A stretch of 64,000 nucleotides of DNA from Anaerolineae bacterium (GTDB taxonomy: Bacteria; Chloroflexota; Anaerolineae; 4572-78; J111), in assembly GCA_022071955.1 (NCBI GenBank), contig JAJVIM010000012.1, positions 68,029 through 132,028 of the forward strand, given 5' to 3'. Below, in pieces: positions 25,121-33,077 of the stretch. Below the pieces are notes generated by a model. That model did no database searches, had not been told where the DNA came from, and saw only the letters and a list, made by a program, of their open reading frames with translations. Numbering within the stretch: position 1 is the stretch's first letter; each line of letters starts with the position of its first letter. A program made the position numbers and the translations under genes.

Positions 25121-26334
25121 ACCGACACAAACGATGTGTTATTTTGATCAGCCGGGCAGCGGTCGTAGGCAATGGCCCGGCCGCGGGTAGCACCCAGCGT
25201 TTTCAGCGAAAAATAAAATGGCGACAGCCCGCACACGTTGCGCTCATATTGACCGGCTTTCATAAACTCAAAAAACTGGTCGGCGTCGCCCTGGCTCAGG
25301 TTGGCCAGCAGCGCCTCGTCGTCAACTTTCATTTGGGCGTGATCGGCTTTGGTCAGCGGCGCTTCGCCAAAGGCCGGGCCGAGGTGGGCCAGATCGCCGG
25401 AGGCCACAATCACGGTGCGGCGCTGGCGCATGTGCGCCTGCAAAATGTCGATCACCTCACGATAGGCCGGCTCGGATTCAATGGCAGCCTGGCCGGTCAT
25501 AAAATGGTGGAACGAGCCGGTGAGAATGGGCACCATTGGGCAGGGCTGACCCCGGCGCATGTATTGCAGCCAAACCAGCACCAGCTCAATGGAATGTTCG
25601 GCGCGGTGGTGCAGTTCGTCGGAAAAAGCGCGCTCCGGGCCGAGCGCCTCGGCCAGTTGGCCGACAATGGCCTGCTCGGTGGGCATTAGTCCCAGCGGTG
25701 AGGCGTAGTTTTGCGGCGTGGGCGTGAGCGTGCCTAAACCGCCGTTGTGGTCGGTGCCAAACACAATAATGAGTTCAGCTTCGCGGATGGCCGCGGCGGC
25801 GCTGGCCCAGCCGGCGGCGTACACCGGCCCACCCCGCGGATAGTCGATGTGCGGGCTGATGATGCCCCGGCTGCCGGCCGGCATGGCCGGCACGTCGCCA
25901 ACGTCATCGAGATAATTTTGCAGCAGTTGGCGCAGTTGAGTGGAGTCGGCCGGATAGGAAAGACCGGCCAGGGCCGGTTCGCGGTGGGGCGCGGCCCGAA
26001 AGTCGGTGATGGCCCGTTGTTTGGCCTGCTCAAAGGCATCACTTTCCAGCAGCAGGGCCTGGTCAAACTGCTCAATCAGGTTTTCCATTATCGACGACGG
26101 CAGCCGCAGGCCAAAGCGCACTTCCAGCGCCGCCTGAATTTCAGGCAGAGTGTGCTGGCCGTCGCACAACATGGCCAGCGGGCCTAACGCCTGCGGCAGC
26201 AATATCGCCGACTCGCTGAGCCGCAAACCGTCCTGCATCAAAAAGACCGGCTCGCCCTGGTGGGTAATCCGCTGCACGTTTACGTTGCGTAGTTTGGGTT
26301 TGAGAAGGAGTTTGTCCATAGAGGCGCTGCCCAC
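25099..26334 (-). CDS. Memo-family protein (AmmeMemoRadiSam system protein B-like)
   Basis: 411 residues from GTG at 26334, or 406 from ATG at 26319. The C-terminal two thirds (about 145-400) form the Memo domain: SPHIDYPRGG and FGTDHNGG carry the metal-ligand-like histidines, with HSIELVLVWLQ and ASGDLAHLGPAFG further on. The fold is that of extradiol dioxygenases. The first 130 residues are an added helical domain often seen in bacterial Memo proteins. The AMMECR1 and radical-SAM partners that name the system are not nearby. The downstream cupin and RluE-like genes overlap or abut, so one operon is likely. Confidence 0.87.
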   Translation of the reverse strand: MGSASMDKLLLKPKLRNVNVQRITHQGEPVFLMQDGLRLSESAILLPQALGPLAMLCDGQHTLPEIQAALEVRFGLRLPSSIMENLIEQFDQALLLESDAFEQAKQRAITDFRAAPHREPALAGLSYPADSTQLRQLLQNYLDDVGDVPAMPAGSRGIISPHIDYPRGGPVYAAGWASAAAAIREAELIIVFGTDHNGGLGTLTPTPQNYASPLGLMPTEQAIVGQLAEALGPERAFSDELHHRAEHSIELVLVWLQYMRRGQPCPMVPILTGSFHHFMTGQAAIESEPAYREVIDILQAHMRQRRTVIVASGDLAHLGPAFGEAPLTKADHAQMKVDDEALLANLSQGDADQFFEFMKAGQYERNVCGLSPFYFSLKTLGATRGRAIAYDRCPADQNNTSFVSVCGLVWE

Positions 26335-26342
26335 TGGCTAAA

Positions 26343-26348
26343 ATTATA
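26343..26348 (-). promoter_or_regulatory. -10 box 8 nt before the Memo gene GTG
   Basis: On the minus strand TATAAT is followed by TTTAGCCA and the GTG at 26334, so the transcript would be leaderless or nearly so. No ribosome-binding site precedes the GTG or the ATG at 26319. A second TATAAT-like match lies about 11 nt further upstream. The -35 region is weak. Confidence 0.45.
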
Positions 26349-26402
26349 CCGGATAATTATAACGAGTTTGGGCAGCTTAACAAACAGGCCGGGCTTTTTT
26401 GC

Positions 26403-26473
26403 CGGGGCAGGGGAAAATTGATGGCGATGGGCTGGCGAAGTCGTCCGCCCATCGCGCCAAATTCTTTTCCCTT
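26403..26473. repeat. Imperfect long hairpin
   Basis: GGGAAAA (about 26411) pairs with TTTTCCC (about 26466), and inside TGGCGATGGGC pairs with GCCCATCGCGCCA with a 2-nt bulge. It lies between the CBS gene end and the Memo promoter and could stop transcription from the CBS gene, although no clean T-run follows. Confidence 0.55.
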
Positions 26474-26490
26474 TGTAGGGGATGAGGGGT

Positions 26491-26919
26491 TTACTGCTCC
26501 TGCCAGGTTTTGACCACCAGCCGGAAAATATCCGATTCGGTGATAATGCCGCAGATGCAGTCGGTTTCATCAACCACGGGCAGGCCGCTGACCTTTTTTT
26601 CCAGCATAATTTTGGCACACTGCTCAATAGTGGTATCGGGGTGAACGGTGATGGGGTTGGCGGTCATAATATCTTTTACCCGCAACCGCGACAGGATGTA
26701 GTTCAATTCCCAAATGCTGAGCGACGTAGCCTGCGAGGGTTCCGCGCCGCGAACATCGCCGCGGGTAATAATGCCCACCAGTTTTTTGTTTTCGACAATC
26801 GGCAGCCGGCGAATTTTCTTTTCAACCATAATCGCGTGGGCTTCGGGCAGGGTGGTCAGCGGAGAAATGGTGAACACATTGCCGGTCATCCAGTCTTTGA
26901 CTAATTCCTGTTTTGTCAT
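26491..26919 (-). CDS. CBS-domain pair protein
   Basis: 142 residues with GAGGAG 6 nt before the ATG. Two CBS motifs in tandem (about 7-60 and 80-138), each with the VKDWMTGN/VKDIMTANP opening and the PVVDE or PIVEN strand followed by GIIT. No other domain. CBS pairs bind adenine nucleotides or other adenosyl ligands and regulate partner proteins. It lies downstream of livF on the same strand but is separated from it by a repeat and a 28-bp palindrome, so co-transcription is doubtful. Confidence 0.9.
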   Translation of the reverse strand: MTKQELVKDWMTGNVFTISPLTTLPEAHAIMVEKKIRRLPIVENKKLVGIITRGDVRGAEPSQATSLSIWELNYILSRLRVKDIMTANPITVHPDTTIEQCAKIMLEKKVSGLPVVDETDCICGIITESDIFRLVVKTWQEQ

Positions 26920-26940
26920 AGTTTGCTCCTCTCTGAAAAT

Positions 26941-27000
26941 AAACGAATCTGCGAGTCTGCGAGTCAGCCAATGTAGGGGCGCTTCGCGAAGCGCCCCTAC
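26941..27000. repeat. Short heptamer tract plus 28-bp perfect palindrome
   Basis: 26941-26969 has 7-nt units (CGAATCT, GCGAGTC) and begins with the same roughly 20-nt sequence found at 32119. It is followed by a perfect palindrome at 26973-27000 (arm GTAGGGGCGCTTCG). The palindrome could fold as a terminator-like stem for livF transcripts but has no T-run. Confidence 0.75.
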
Positions 27001-27012
27001 CCACGGCCCGCC

Positions 27013-27723
27013 TCAAATCCCCAAATAGGCGGCGCGAACGTGCTCATTTTGGGCCAGCTCGCGCGATGGGCCTTCCAGCTCAACTTTGCCGTCGGCCAGC
27101 ACGTAGGCGTAGTCGCTCACGGCCAGGGCCATTTGCACGTTTTGCTCCACCAGCAGCATGGTCAGGCCATCGTCTTTGAGCCGTTTGAGGATTTCAAACA
27201 GGTCCAGCACCAAAAACGGGGCCAGCCCCAGCGACAGTTCATCGATCATCAGCACATCCGGCTGGGCCATCAGGCCACGAGCCACGGCCAGCATTTGCTG
27301 CTCGCCGCCGCTCATGGTGCCGCTTTTTTGGTTGATCCGTTCTTTGAGGCGGGGGAACATCTCGTACACCCGCTCCAGATTGCGTTTAAAGTTGGCTTTG
27401 GCCCGCTGGGTAAACGCGCCCATTTCCAGATTTTCGGACACGGTCATATCGGTAAAAAGCTGGCGGCCTTCCGGCACCAGCACCAGCCCCTGCGCCGCCT
27501 TGGCGTGCGCCGACGTTTTGGTAACGTCGCTGCCGTTGAAAGAGACCGAGCCGGTAGACGGTTTGATCAGGCCGACCACGGTGCGCATCAGCGTGGTTTT
27601 GCCCACGCCGTTGGCCCCTACCAGCGAGGTCAGCTTGCCTTTTTCCAGCTTGAGCGACACGCCCCACAAAATCTGCACTTCGCCGTAGCCGGAGGAGATG
27701 TTTTTAATTTCAAGTGCGGTCAT
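27013..27723 (-). CDS. livF: Branched-chain amino-acid ABC ATPase, LivF type
   Basis: 236 residues, AAGGAG upstream. Walker A GANGVGKTT, signature TMSGGEQQMLAVARGLM, Walker B VLMIDELSLGLAP and switch VEQNVQMAL, all as in LivF. It works with LivG, LivM and LivH and takes substrate from the binding protein at 30482. Last gene of the operon, 13 nt after livG. LivF-type ATPases also serve urea or short-chain amide importers, so the substrate is not fixed by this protein. Confidence 0.93.
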   Translation of the reverse strand: MTALEIKNISSGYGEVQILWGVSLKLEKGKLTSLVGANGVGKTTLMRTVVGLIKPSTGSVSFNGSDVTKTSAHAKAAQGLVLVPEGRQLFTDMTVSENLEMGAFTQRAKANFKRNLERVYEMFPRLKERINQKSGTMSGGEQQMLAVARGLMAQPDVLMIDELSLGLAPFLVLDLFEILKRLKDDGLTMLLVEQNVQMALAVSDYAYVLADGKVELEGPSRELAQNEHVRAAYLGI

Positions 27724-27736
27724 CGGTGCGCTCCTT

Positions 27737-28504
27737 TCAATCGCCGCTCATCAGCCGCTCGGCCAGTTTGGGATCGCCCAAATAAGCCTCGATGACTTCG
27801 GGATTGTTGGCAATTTCGTCCGGCGTGCCTTCGGCGATGAGCTTGCCGTAATCCAGCACAATCACCCGGTCAGACACGTTCATCAGCGCGTGCATCACGT
27901 GCTCAATAATAAGGATGGTCACCCCCTGTTCCCGGATTTTCAGCACCACCTGCACCATTTCGGCAATTTCGGTGGGGTTGAGGCCGGCCAGCACTTCATC
28001 GAGCAGCAGCAGGTGCGGCCGGGCGGCCAGAGCGCGGGCCATTTCCAGCCGCTTCTTTTGGGCCACGTTGAGGCTTTTGGCCAACTGGTTGCGGCGCGCG
28101 GCCAGGTTCACAAACTTGAGCACCTCGTCGGCAATGTTTTCGGCTTCGCCGAGGCGGCGGTTTTCGTGGCCGTAGCACGCGCCGGCCATTACGTTTTCCA
28201 GCACGGTCAACTCTTGCAGGGGACGCACAATCTGGTGAGTGCGGGCCAGCCCCAGTTTGACCACATCGTAAGGTTGCCGGCCGCTGACATCGACGCCGCG
28301 AAAGATGACTTTGCCTTCGGTGGGCGGGTAGACGCCGTTGATCACGTTGAAAAGGGTGGTTTTGCCCGCGCCGTTGGGGCCAATCACCCCCAAAATCTGC
28401 CCGCGCGGCACATCAAAACTGACGTTGGCGTTGGCCAACAGCCCGCCAAACCGTTTGGACACATTCTGCACTTGCAAAACAAGGTCGCTGTTGGTAGTCG
28501 TCAT
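27737..28504 (-). CDS. livG: Branched-chain amino-acid ABC ATPase, LivG type
   Basis: 255 residues from the ATG at 28504, which overlaps the livM stop codon (ATGA) and has GGAGGG 7 nt upstream. Walker A GPNGAGKTTLFN, Walker B LLLLDEVLAGLNP, switch IIEHVM and the LivG-specific C-terminal strand (LDYGKLIAEGTPDEI). The signature is unusual: where LSxGQ is expected the sequence reads LNVAQKKRLEMARAL, as in many LivG proteins. Forms the heterodimeric motor with LivF. Confidence 0.93.
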   Translation of the reverse strand: MTTTNSDLVLQVQNVSKRFGGLLANANVSFDVPRGQILGVIGPNGAGKTTLFNVINGVYPPTEGKVIFRGVDVSGRQPYDVVKLGLARTHQIVRPLQELTVLENVMAGACYGHENRRLGEAENIADEVLKFVNLAARRNQLAKSLNVAQKKRLEMARALAARPHLLLLDEVLAGLNPTEIAEMVQVVLKIREQGVTILIIEHVMHALMNVSDRVIVLDYGKLIAEGTPDEIANNPEVIEAYLGDPKLAERLMSGD

Positions 28505-29475
28505 TCCAGCACCCTCCACAGGCTCCGAAACCGGCCGCGCAGCCAGCCGACAATGCCGGTTGGCACAAACAACACAATCAGCAGCAGCAGCAAGCCGGCA
28601 AAAGCCAGTTGCAAATCTTTGAACAGCGGGCTGGTGAGCAAAAAGCCGCGCAGCGCCTCGTAAGTGGCCGCGCCCACCAGCGGGCCGAGCACCGTGCCCT
28701 GCCCGCCGAGCATCACCATCACAATAAATTCAATGGAGCGATGCAGGCGAAAGGCGTTTTCCGGCTCAATACTGCTGTTGCGAAAGAACAATATCACGCC
28801 GATGATGCCGGGAATGATGGCCGACAGCACGTACGCCCACGTTTTGGCCGATGGCGCGCGCACGCCCATCACCATCGCCGCGTCTTCGTCCTCGCGGATG
28901 GCCATTAGCCCCAGGCCAAAACGGGAAAATTTGATGCCGTAGCTGGCGACAATGGCCAACACCGTCAGCGCAAAAACCGCCCAGTAGGTTGTCCACTGCA
29001 TTTGGGCCGGGCCGCCGTAATCTTTGTACACCAAAAAGTTCAGCTCCAACCCAACCGGGCCGCCAAACAGATCAAAATTTTTGACAAACGTTTTGATGGC
29101 CTCGTTCACGCCGATGGTGGCCAGCGCAAAGTACGCGCCGCGCAAATGCAAAATCGCTTTGCCCAGCAACAGGGCCAATAGCCCGGACACCAACCCGCCC
29201 ACCAGCGCCGCCAGCCACAACGGCCAGTTGTGGGCCACAATCAGGTAAAAGCCGGTGTACCCGCCCAGCCCCAAAAAGACAATGTGGCCAAAGCTCACGT
29301 AGCCGGCGTAGCCCAGCAACATATTCAGGCTGGATGACAGAGCGATGGCCAGCAGCACCAGAAACATGGTTTCGCGGGTGGTATTTGAGCCGGTGATCAG
29401 CGGCAGCACGCCGGCCAGAATCACCAGTCCCACCGCAATCCAAAAGGCGGGATATTTGAGACTTTTCAAGCTCAT
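28501..29475 (-). CDS. livM: Branched-chain amino-acid ABC permease, LivM type
   Basis: 324 residues with nine or ten hydrophobic segments. It contains the LivM pattern YAGYVSFGHIVFLGLGGYTG (about 55-75) and the coupling-loop region AIREDEDAAMVMGV (about 195). Its ATG overlaps the livH stop (TGATG) and its stop overlaps the livG start, so translation is coupled on both sides. Forms the membrane channel with LivH. Confidence 0.93.
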   Translation of the reverse strand: MSLKSLKYPAFWIAVGLVILAGVLPLITGSNTTRETMFLVLLAIALSSSLNMLLGYAGYVSFGHIVFLGLGGYTGFYLIVAHNWPLWLAALVGGLVSGLLALLLGKAILHLRGAYFALATIGVNEAIKTFVKNFDLFGGPVGLELNFLVYKDYGGPAQMQWTTYWAVFALTVLAIVASYGIKFSRFGLGLMAIREDEDAAMVMGVRAPSAKTWAYVLSAIIPGIIGVILFFRNSSIEPENAFRLHRSIEFIVMVMLGGQGTVLGPLVGAATYEALRGFLLTSPLFKDLQLAFAGLLLLLIVLFVPTGIVGWLRGRFRSLWRVLE

Positions 29476-30335
29476 CAGCGCCCTCCTCCAAACAGCCCTT
29501 TGGGGCGAAACATCAAAATGAGCACAAACAGCACAAACTCAATGACCGGCACCCAACTGACCGGCATAAAGACCGGCACCACCCCTTCGAGCGCGCCCAG
29601 CAGCAGCCCGCCCAGCAGCGCCCCGGTGGGGTTACCCAGCCCGCCCAGCACCACAATCACAAAGCTTTTCAGCTCGTAAACGCCGCCGGACAGAATGGTG
29701 AACGAAAAAAACGTGGCAATCAGCGCCCCCGATACAGAAGCCAGCATCGAGCCGATGCCAAAGCTCAGGGCCAGGGTGCGGGTTGAGGGAATACCCATCA
29801 ATTCTGAGGCGGCGCGGTTGTTGGCGACCGCCCGAATACCTTTGCCCTGCTGCGTTTTGTACAGAAACAGGTACAGGCCCGCCGCCACCAACACGGCGAT
29901 GATCGCCGCCACCAGCCGGGCATAGGGCAGCGAAATCGCCCCAAAACTCAAACTGCCCAGCGAAAAGTCCATATTGCGCGGGGTGGTGGTAAACGCCGCC
30001 GTACCCACACCGATGATCATCATATTCACCGAAAAAGTAGCCAGCAGCGATGACAGGTGCGGCGCGTCTAGCACGCGGTGAACGGCGATAAAGTAGATGA
30101 TCACCCCAAATACCAGCCCCAGCCCGCCAACCAGCACCAGGGCCACATATGGGTTCAACCCCAACCCGGTTGGCCCCATAAAAAATACGGCGAACATACC
30201 CAGGGCGATGATGGGGCCGTGGGCCAGGTTGATCACGTCCATCACCCCAAAAATGAGGGTCAACCCCATGGCGGCCAGGCCGTACACAAAACCCAGCAAC
30301 AAACCATCCGCCAATGAAGCAAAAAGTTGATCCAT
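29475..30335 (-). CDS. livH: Branched-chain amino-acid ABC permease, LivH type
   Basis: 286 residues, eight hydrophobic segments. LivH features include GLAAMGLTLIFGVMDVINLAHG near residue 20-40 (the conserved GLxxIFG...NxAHG block) and AVANNRAASELMGI (about 167). First of the four coupled transporter genes; the binding-protein gene lies 146 nt upstream with an intervening hairpin. Confidence 0.93.
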   Translation of the reverse strand: MDQLFASLADGLLLGFVYGLAAMGLTLIFGVMDVINLAHGPIIALGMFAVFFMGPTGLGLNPYVALVLVGGLGLVFGVIIYFIAVHRVLDAPHLSSLLATFSVNMMIIGVGTAAFTTTPRNMDFSLGSLSFGAISLPYARLVAAIIAVLVAAGLYLFLYKTQQGKGIRAVANNRAASELMGIPSTRTLALSFGIGSMLASVSGALIATFFSFTILSGGVYELKSFVIVVLGGLGNPTGALLGGLLLGALEGVVPVFMPVSWVPVIEFVLFVLILMFRPKGLFGGGR

Positions 30336-30415
30336 AATCCGTCTCCCGTGCAGGATTCAGGGGGCGGGAATCAGGAAGCAGGTGATTCTTACCCCGGTTT
30401 CAAAAAGTTTGCGGC

Positions 30416-30445
30416 CGGAGTCCAAAACTGTTGTTTTGGACTCCG
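30416..30445 (-). promoter_or_regulatory. Intercistronic stem-loop between binding-protein and permease genes
   Basis: A 13-bp perfect stem (30416-30428 with 30433-30445) and a TGTT loop, without a T-run. In other ABC operons such stems after the binding-protein gene stabilise its mRNA or partly terminate, giving more binding protein than permease. That role is inferred here from position. Confidence 0.6.
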
Positions 30446-30481
30446 CTTATCAGCCTCGGTGTGTTTCCAATTAGGGTAGAG

Positions 30482-31816
30482 TTAACGAGCCAGCGGGTAG
30501 AGCGGCTCGGCTGAGCGGCCTTCTTTGGGCCAAACCACCTGCTTCACCAGATTGCCGGCATCATCTTTTTGCCACTGTACGTAAACCATTTGGTGGGCTT
30601 GCTGCAACCCGTGCGCTTCGGCAGAGGTGTCAAACTTTACATTACCGTAAAAAGTGAGGATATTTGTGGCATCGAGCGCGGCTTTAACCGCCTCCTGCTC
30701 CACCGAACCGGCCTGCTCGATGGCGCGCTGCAGCACCAGCCCGGAGGCATAACCACCGGCAGCGTGGTAGCTGGGGTCTTCGCCGTATTTGGCCTTGTAG
30801 GCCTCAACAAATTCTTTAACGCTGGGGCCATACCACTCAATACCGGCGGCTTTGGCCGCATCGGCGCTGTAGTTGGCCTGCGGTTCCCACTGGCTGGGGC
30901 CAACCACGCCCAGCGCGGCGTCGCCCAGTTCGGCAAATTTCGGCTCGGGGGGAGCGACCAGCAGCGCCAGCATTTTCATATTTACCCCTTTTTCAGCGAT
31001 CTGGCGGGCAAAAGTACTGCCGTCGTTAAAGTGGCCGCCGCCCATAACCGCATCCGGCGCAGCCGCAGAAATTTTGTTGATAAAGGGAGCAAAATCGGTG
31101 GTGCCGCTGTCGTAGCCTTCAAACAGCACAACTTCGTAGCCTTTGCCTTCGGCGTAGGTTTTGGCGTTATCAACCACATCCGTGGAGAATTTATCGGTTT
31201 CGTGGATAAAGGCAATCTTTTTGGCGCTGGGGTCGGTGGCAGCCAGCAAATCGATGGCGCCGGTCAGGTAGCGGCTGGCCGGGGTGTAAAGCTGAAAAAC
31301 GTTGGTCAGCCCTTTTTTGTAGGTGCCATCAGAAGCGGCGCCGGTGGTGATCATCACTTTGCCGTAAGATTCGCCCACCACGGCGGCGGCGTCGGTGAGG
31401 CCGCTGCTGTAGGGGCTAATCAGGTAATCGGCTTTGTCTTCTTCAATCAGCGTAGTGTACAGCGATTGAACGCGCTCGCTGGCGCTTTCGTCGTCGTAGG
31501 TTTTGGCTTCAAACTTAACCACCGAGCCATCGGCCAGCTTGACGCCATCTTTATTCACCTGCTCCAGCCACAGTTCCAGCCCATGAGTTTGGCCGCTTGA
31601 GGGGACTTCTTGCGCGCCGGTTTTTGAGGAAGTGTACCCAATTACCACTGTTTTGGCCGCGGGAGCAGCCGCGGCCGGCTCTTCTTTGGCCACTTCGGCT
31701 TGCGTGCCGGAACTGCTGCTGGCCGGAGCCGCACTCTGCGGTGCAGCCGCGCCGCCGCAGGCAGCCACCAGCGCCAAAATTACAGCAAACAACATAAAAA
31801 TAGCGAAACGTTTCAT
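30482..31816 (-). CDS. Branched-chain amino-acid-type substrate-binding lipoprotein
   Basis: 444 residues; AGGAGGGTG before the ATG. A lipoprotein signal (lipobox VAAC, Cys about 20) is followed by a Ser/Ala linker and the type I periplasmic-binding (LivJ/Peripla_BP_6) fold: VVIGYTSSKTGAQEVPS at the start and Tyr/Asp/Ser residues lining the cleft (ISPYSSGLTDAAA, about 150). Longer than E. coli LivJ (about 345-350 mature residues). Relatives bind leucine, short amides or other amino acids. First gene of the liv operon. Confidence 0.92.
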   Translation of the reverse strand: MKRFAIFMLFAVILALVAACGGAAAPQSAAPASSSSGTQAEVAKEEPAAAAPAAKTVVIGYTSSKTGAQEVPSSGQTHGLELWLEQVNKDGVKLADGSVVKFEAKTYDDESASERVQSLYTTLIEEDKADYLISPYSSGLTDAAAVVGESYGKVMITTGAASDGTYKKGLTNVFQLYTPASRYLTGAIDLLAATDPSAKKIAFIHETDKFSTDVVDNAKTYAEGKGYEVVLFEGYDSGTTDFAPFINKISAAAPDAVMGGGHFNDGSTFARQIAEKGVNMKMLALLVAPPEPKFAELGDAALGVVGPSQWEPQANYSADAAKAAGIEWYGPSVKEFVEAYKAKYGEDPSYHAAGGYASGLVLQRAIEQAGSVEQEAVKAALDATNILTFYGNVKFDTSAEAHGLQQAHQMVYVQWQKDDAGNLVKQVVWPKEGRSAEPLYPLAR

Positions 31817-31942
31817 TGTTTCTTCACCCTCCTGGTTGGTCTACTTCTTTGTAAGGTTAATCGCACATTGATTAGTTTTATCGCCGAGTTTTTGCGGGTT
31901 ACGCCTCCTTTGAAAATAGAGTTAACTAACCCTCACCCCCTG

Positions 31943-32052
31943 CCCCCTCTCCGTGAGGGAGAGGGGGGATTTCTTTTTGTGGGTGACGGCAGGCGCGTAG
32001 CGCCTGCCGTCACCCACATCTTTCATTCCCCTCCCCCTGATAGGGGGAGGGG
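31943..32052. repeat. Three-hairpin intergenic element, copy 3
   Basis: (a) CCCCCTCTCC/GGAGAGGGGG at 31943-31967. (b) A perfect 19-bp stem at 31978-31996 and 32000-32018 with a GTA loop. (c) CCCCTCCCCC/GGGGGAGGGG at 32028-32052. Same order as at 7100-7235, different stem sequence. It lies 5' of the liv binding-protein gene. Confidence 0.8.
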
Positions 32053-32316
32053 ATAGGGGAGTGGGCCATTAAATTTTCATTCTCGTTGTCGAACCCCGGT
32101 TCTGTCGGACTCCTGTAAAAATAAACGAATCTGCGAATCAACGAATGACGAATCAGGGGTAGCCAATAGCGAATGAACGAATCAGCAAGTGAGCGAATGA
32201 CGGTTTACGCAACACGCAACAACAAAATATGCGAGAATGGGCAACTGGCACTAACGCCTTCATCTTATCAAATCCGGAAGCAGATTCCATCGGGCGAAGG
32301 CTCTATTTTTTAAAGC
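32053..32316. repeat. Gene-less stretch with degenerate heptamers
   Basis: The 554-nt gap between the liv operon and the response-regulator gene has no ORF with a ribosome-binding site. After the hairpin element it holds 7-nt-phased units (ACGAATC, GCGAATG and similar; about 32119-32210), starting with a sequence shared with 26937. No promoter could be assigned with confidence to the liv operon. Confidence 0.6.
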
Positions 32317-32344
32317 AAAAATCGACTCAAATGAGTCGATTTTT
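32317..32344. terminator. Bidirectional terminator downstream of the response regulator
   Basis: AAAAATCGACTCA (32317-32329), AA loop, TGAGTCGATTTTT (32332-32344): a 13-bp stem with A/T ends giving U-runs in both directions. It lies 25 nt after the stop of the regulator at 32370. Confidence 0.85.
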
Positions 32345-32369
32345 AGACCTTTGGGACTAGTACCGGGCG

Positions 32370-33077
32370 TTAATCCGGGGAAATATCAGAAACCAGCCCC
32401 ATTTTCAGGGCCACAGCCACAGCTTCGGTGCGGTTGGTGGCGTTGAGTTTGCCCAAAATATTGCCCACGTGGATTTTTACCGTGCGCTCGGCGATAACCA
32501 GGTCATCGGCAATTTCCTTGTTGCGCAGGCCGCGAGCCATCAGGCCGAGCACATCCAGCTCGCGGGGGGTTAGTTTGGGCGGGCGCACTTTAACCGCCGG
32601 AATATCGGGCGGGTCCGCTTCCACCGGCGCGGGCGCGGGCGGGGACAGCAGGCTGGAAAACCGTTCCAGCAGCCGGGCCGCCACCTCCGGGTTGAGCAAC
32701 GACTCGCCGCGGTGCGCCGCGCGGATGGCCTCAACAAGGCGGGTGGGCGGCGCATCTTTGAGCAGGTAGCCGCGCGCACCGGCAGCAATACCGGCGTAAA
32801 TGTAGTCGTCATCTTTAAAAGTGGTCAGGATGATAACTTTGGTTTGCGGCGCTTCGGCCCGAATCCGCTGGGTGGCGGCTACGCCATCGAGCACCGGCAT
32901 TTGCAAATCCATCAACACCACGTCTGGCTGCAAAGTATGCACCAACTCCAGCGCCTCCGCGCCATTTTCGGCCTCACCAACAACGGCAATATCATCTTCA
33001 ACATTAACAATGGCCGCCAGCCCGCGCCGGACCACCGGATGGTCATCGGCCAAAACAACTTTGATCACATCACTCAT
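32370..33077 (-). CDS. NarL/LuxR-family response regulator
   Basis: 235 residues. Receiver 1-125 (D11/D12, phosphoacceptor D57, K107) and C-terminal LuxR HTH (about 170-230, LTPRELDVLGLMARG; recognition helix around ERTVKIHVGNIL). A 40-residue Pro/Ala linker (PPAPAPVEADPP) separates the domains, longer than usual. Its ATG overlaps the kinase stop codon by 4 nt (ATGA), so it is the cognate partner of the kinase at 33074. Confidence 0.93.
   Translation of the reverse strand: MSDVIKVVLADDHPVVRRGLAAIVNVEDDIAVVGEAENGAEALELVHTLQPDVVLMDLQMPVLDGVAATQRIRAEAPQTKVIILTTFKDDDYIYAGIAAGARGYLLKDAPPTRLVEAIRAAHRGESLLNPEVAARLLERFSSLLSPPAPAPVEADPPDIPAVKVRPPKLTPRELDVLGLMARGLRNKEIADDLVIAERTVKIHVGNILGKLNATNRTEAVAVALKMGLVSDISPD

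Noticed and set aside
26973-27000. livF terminator
   Set aside because: The 28-bp palindrome is perfect but has no U-run. A very similar type of GTAGGGGC palindrome is common as a dispersed intergenic repeat, so it is listed as a repeat.
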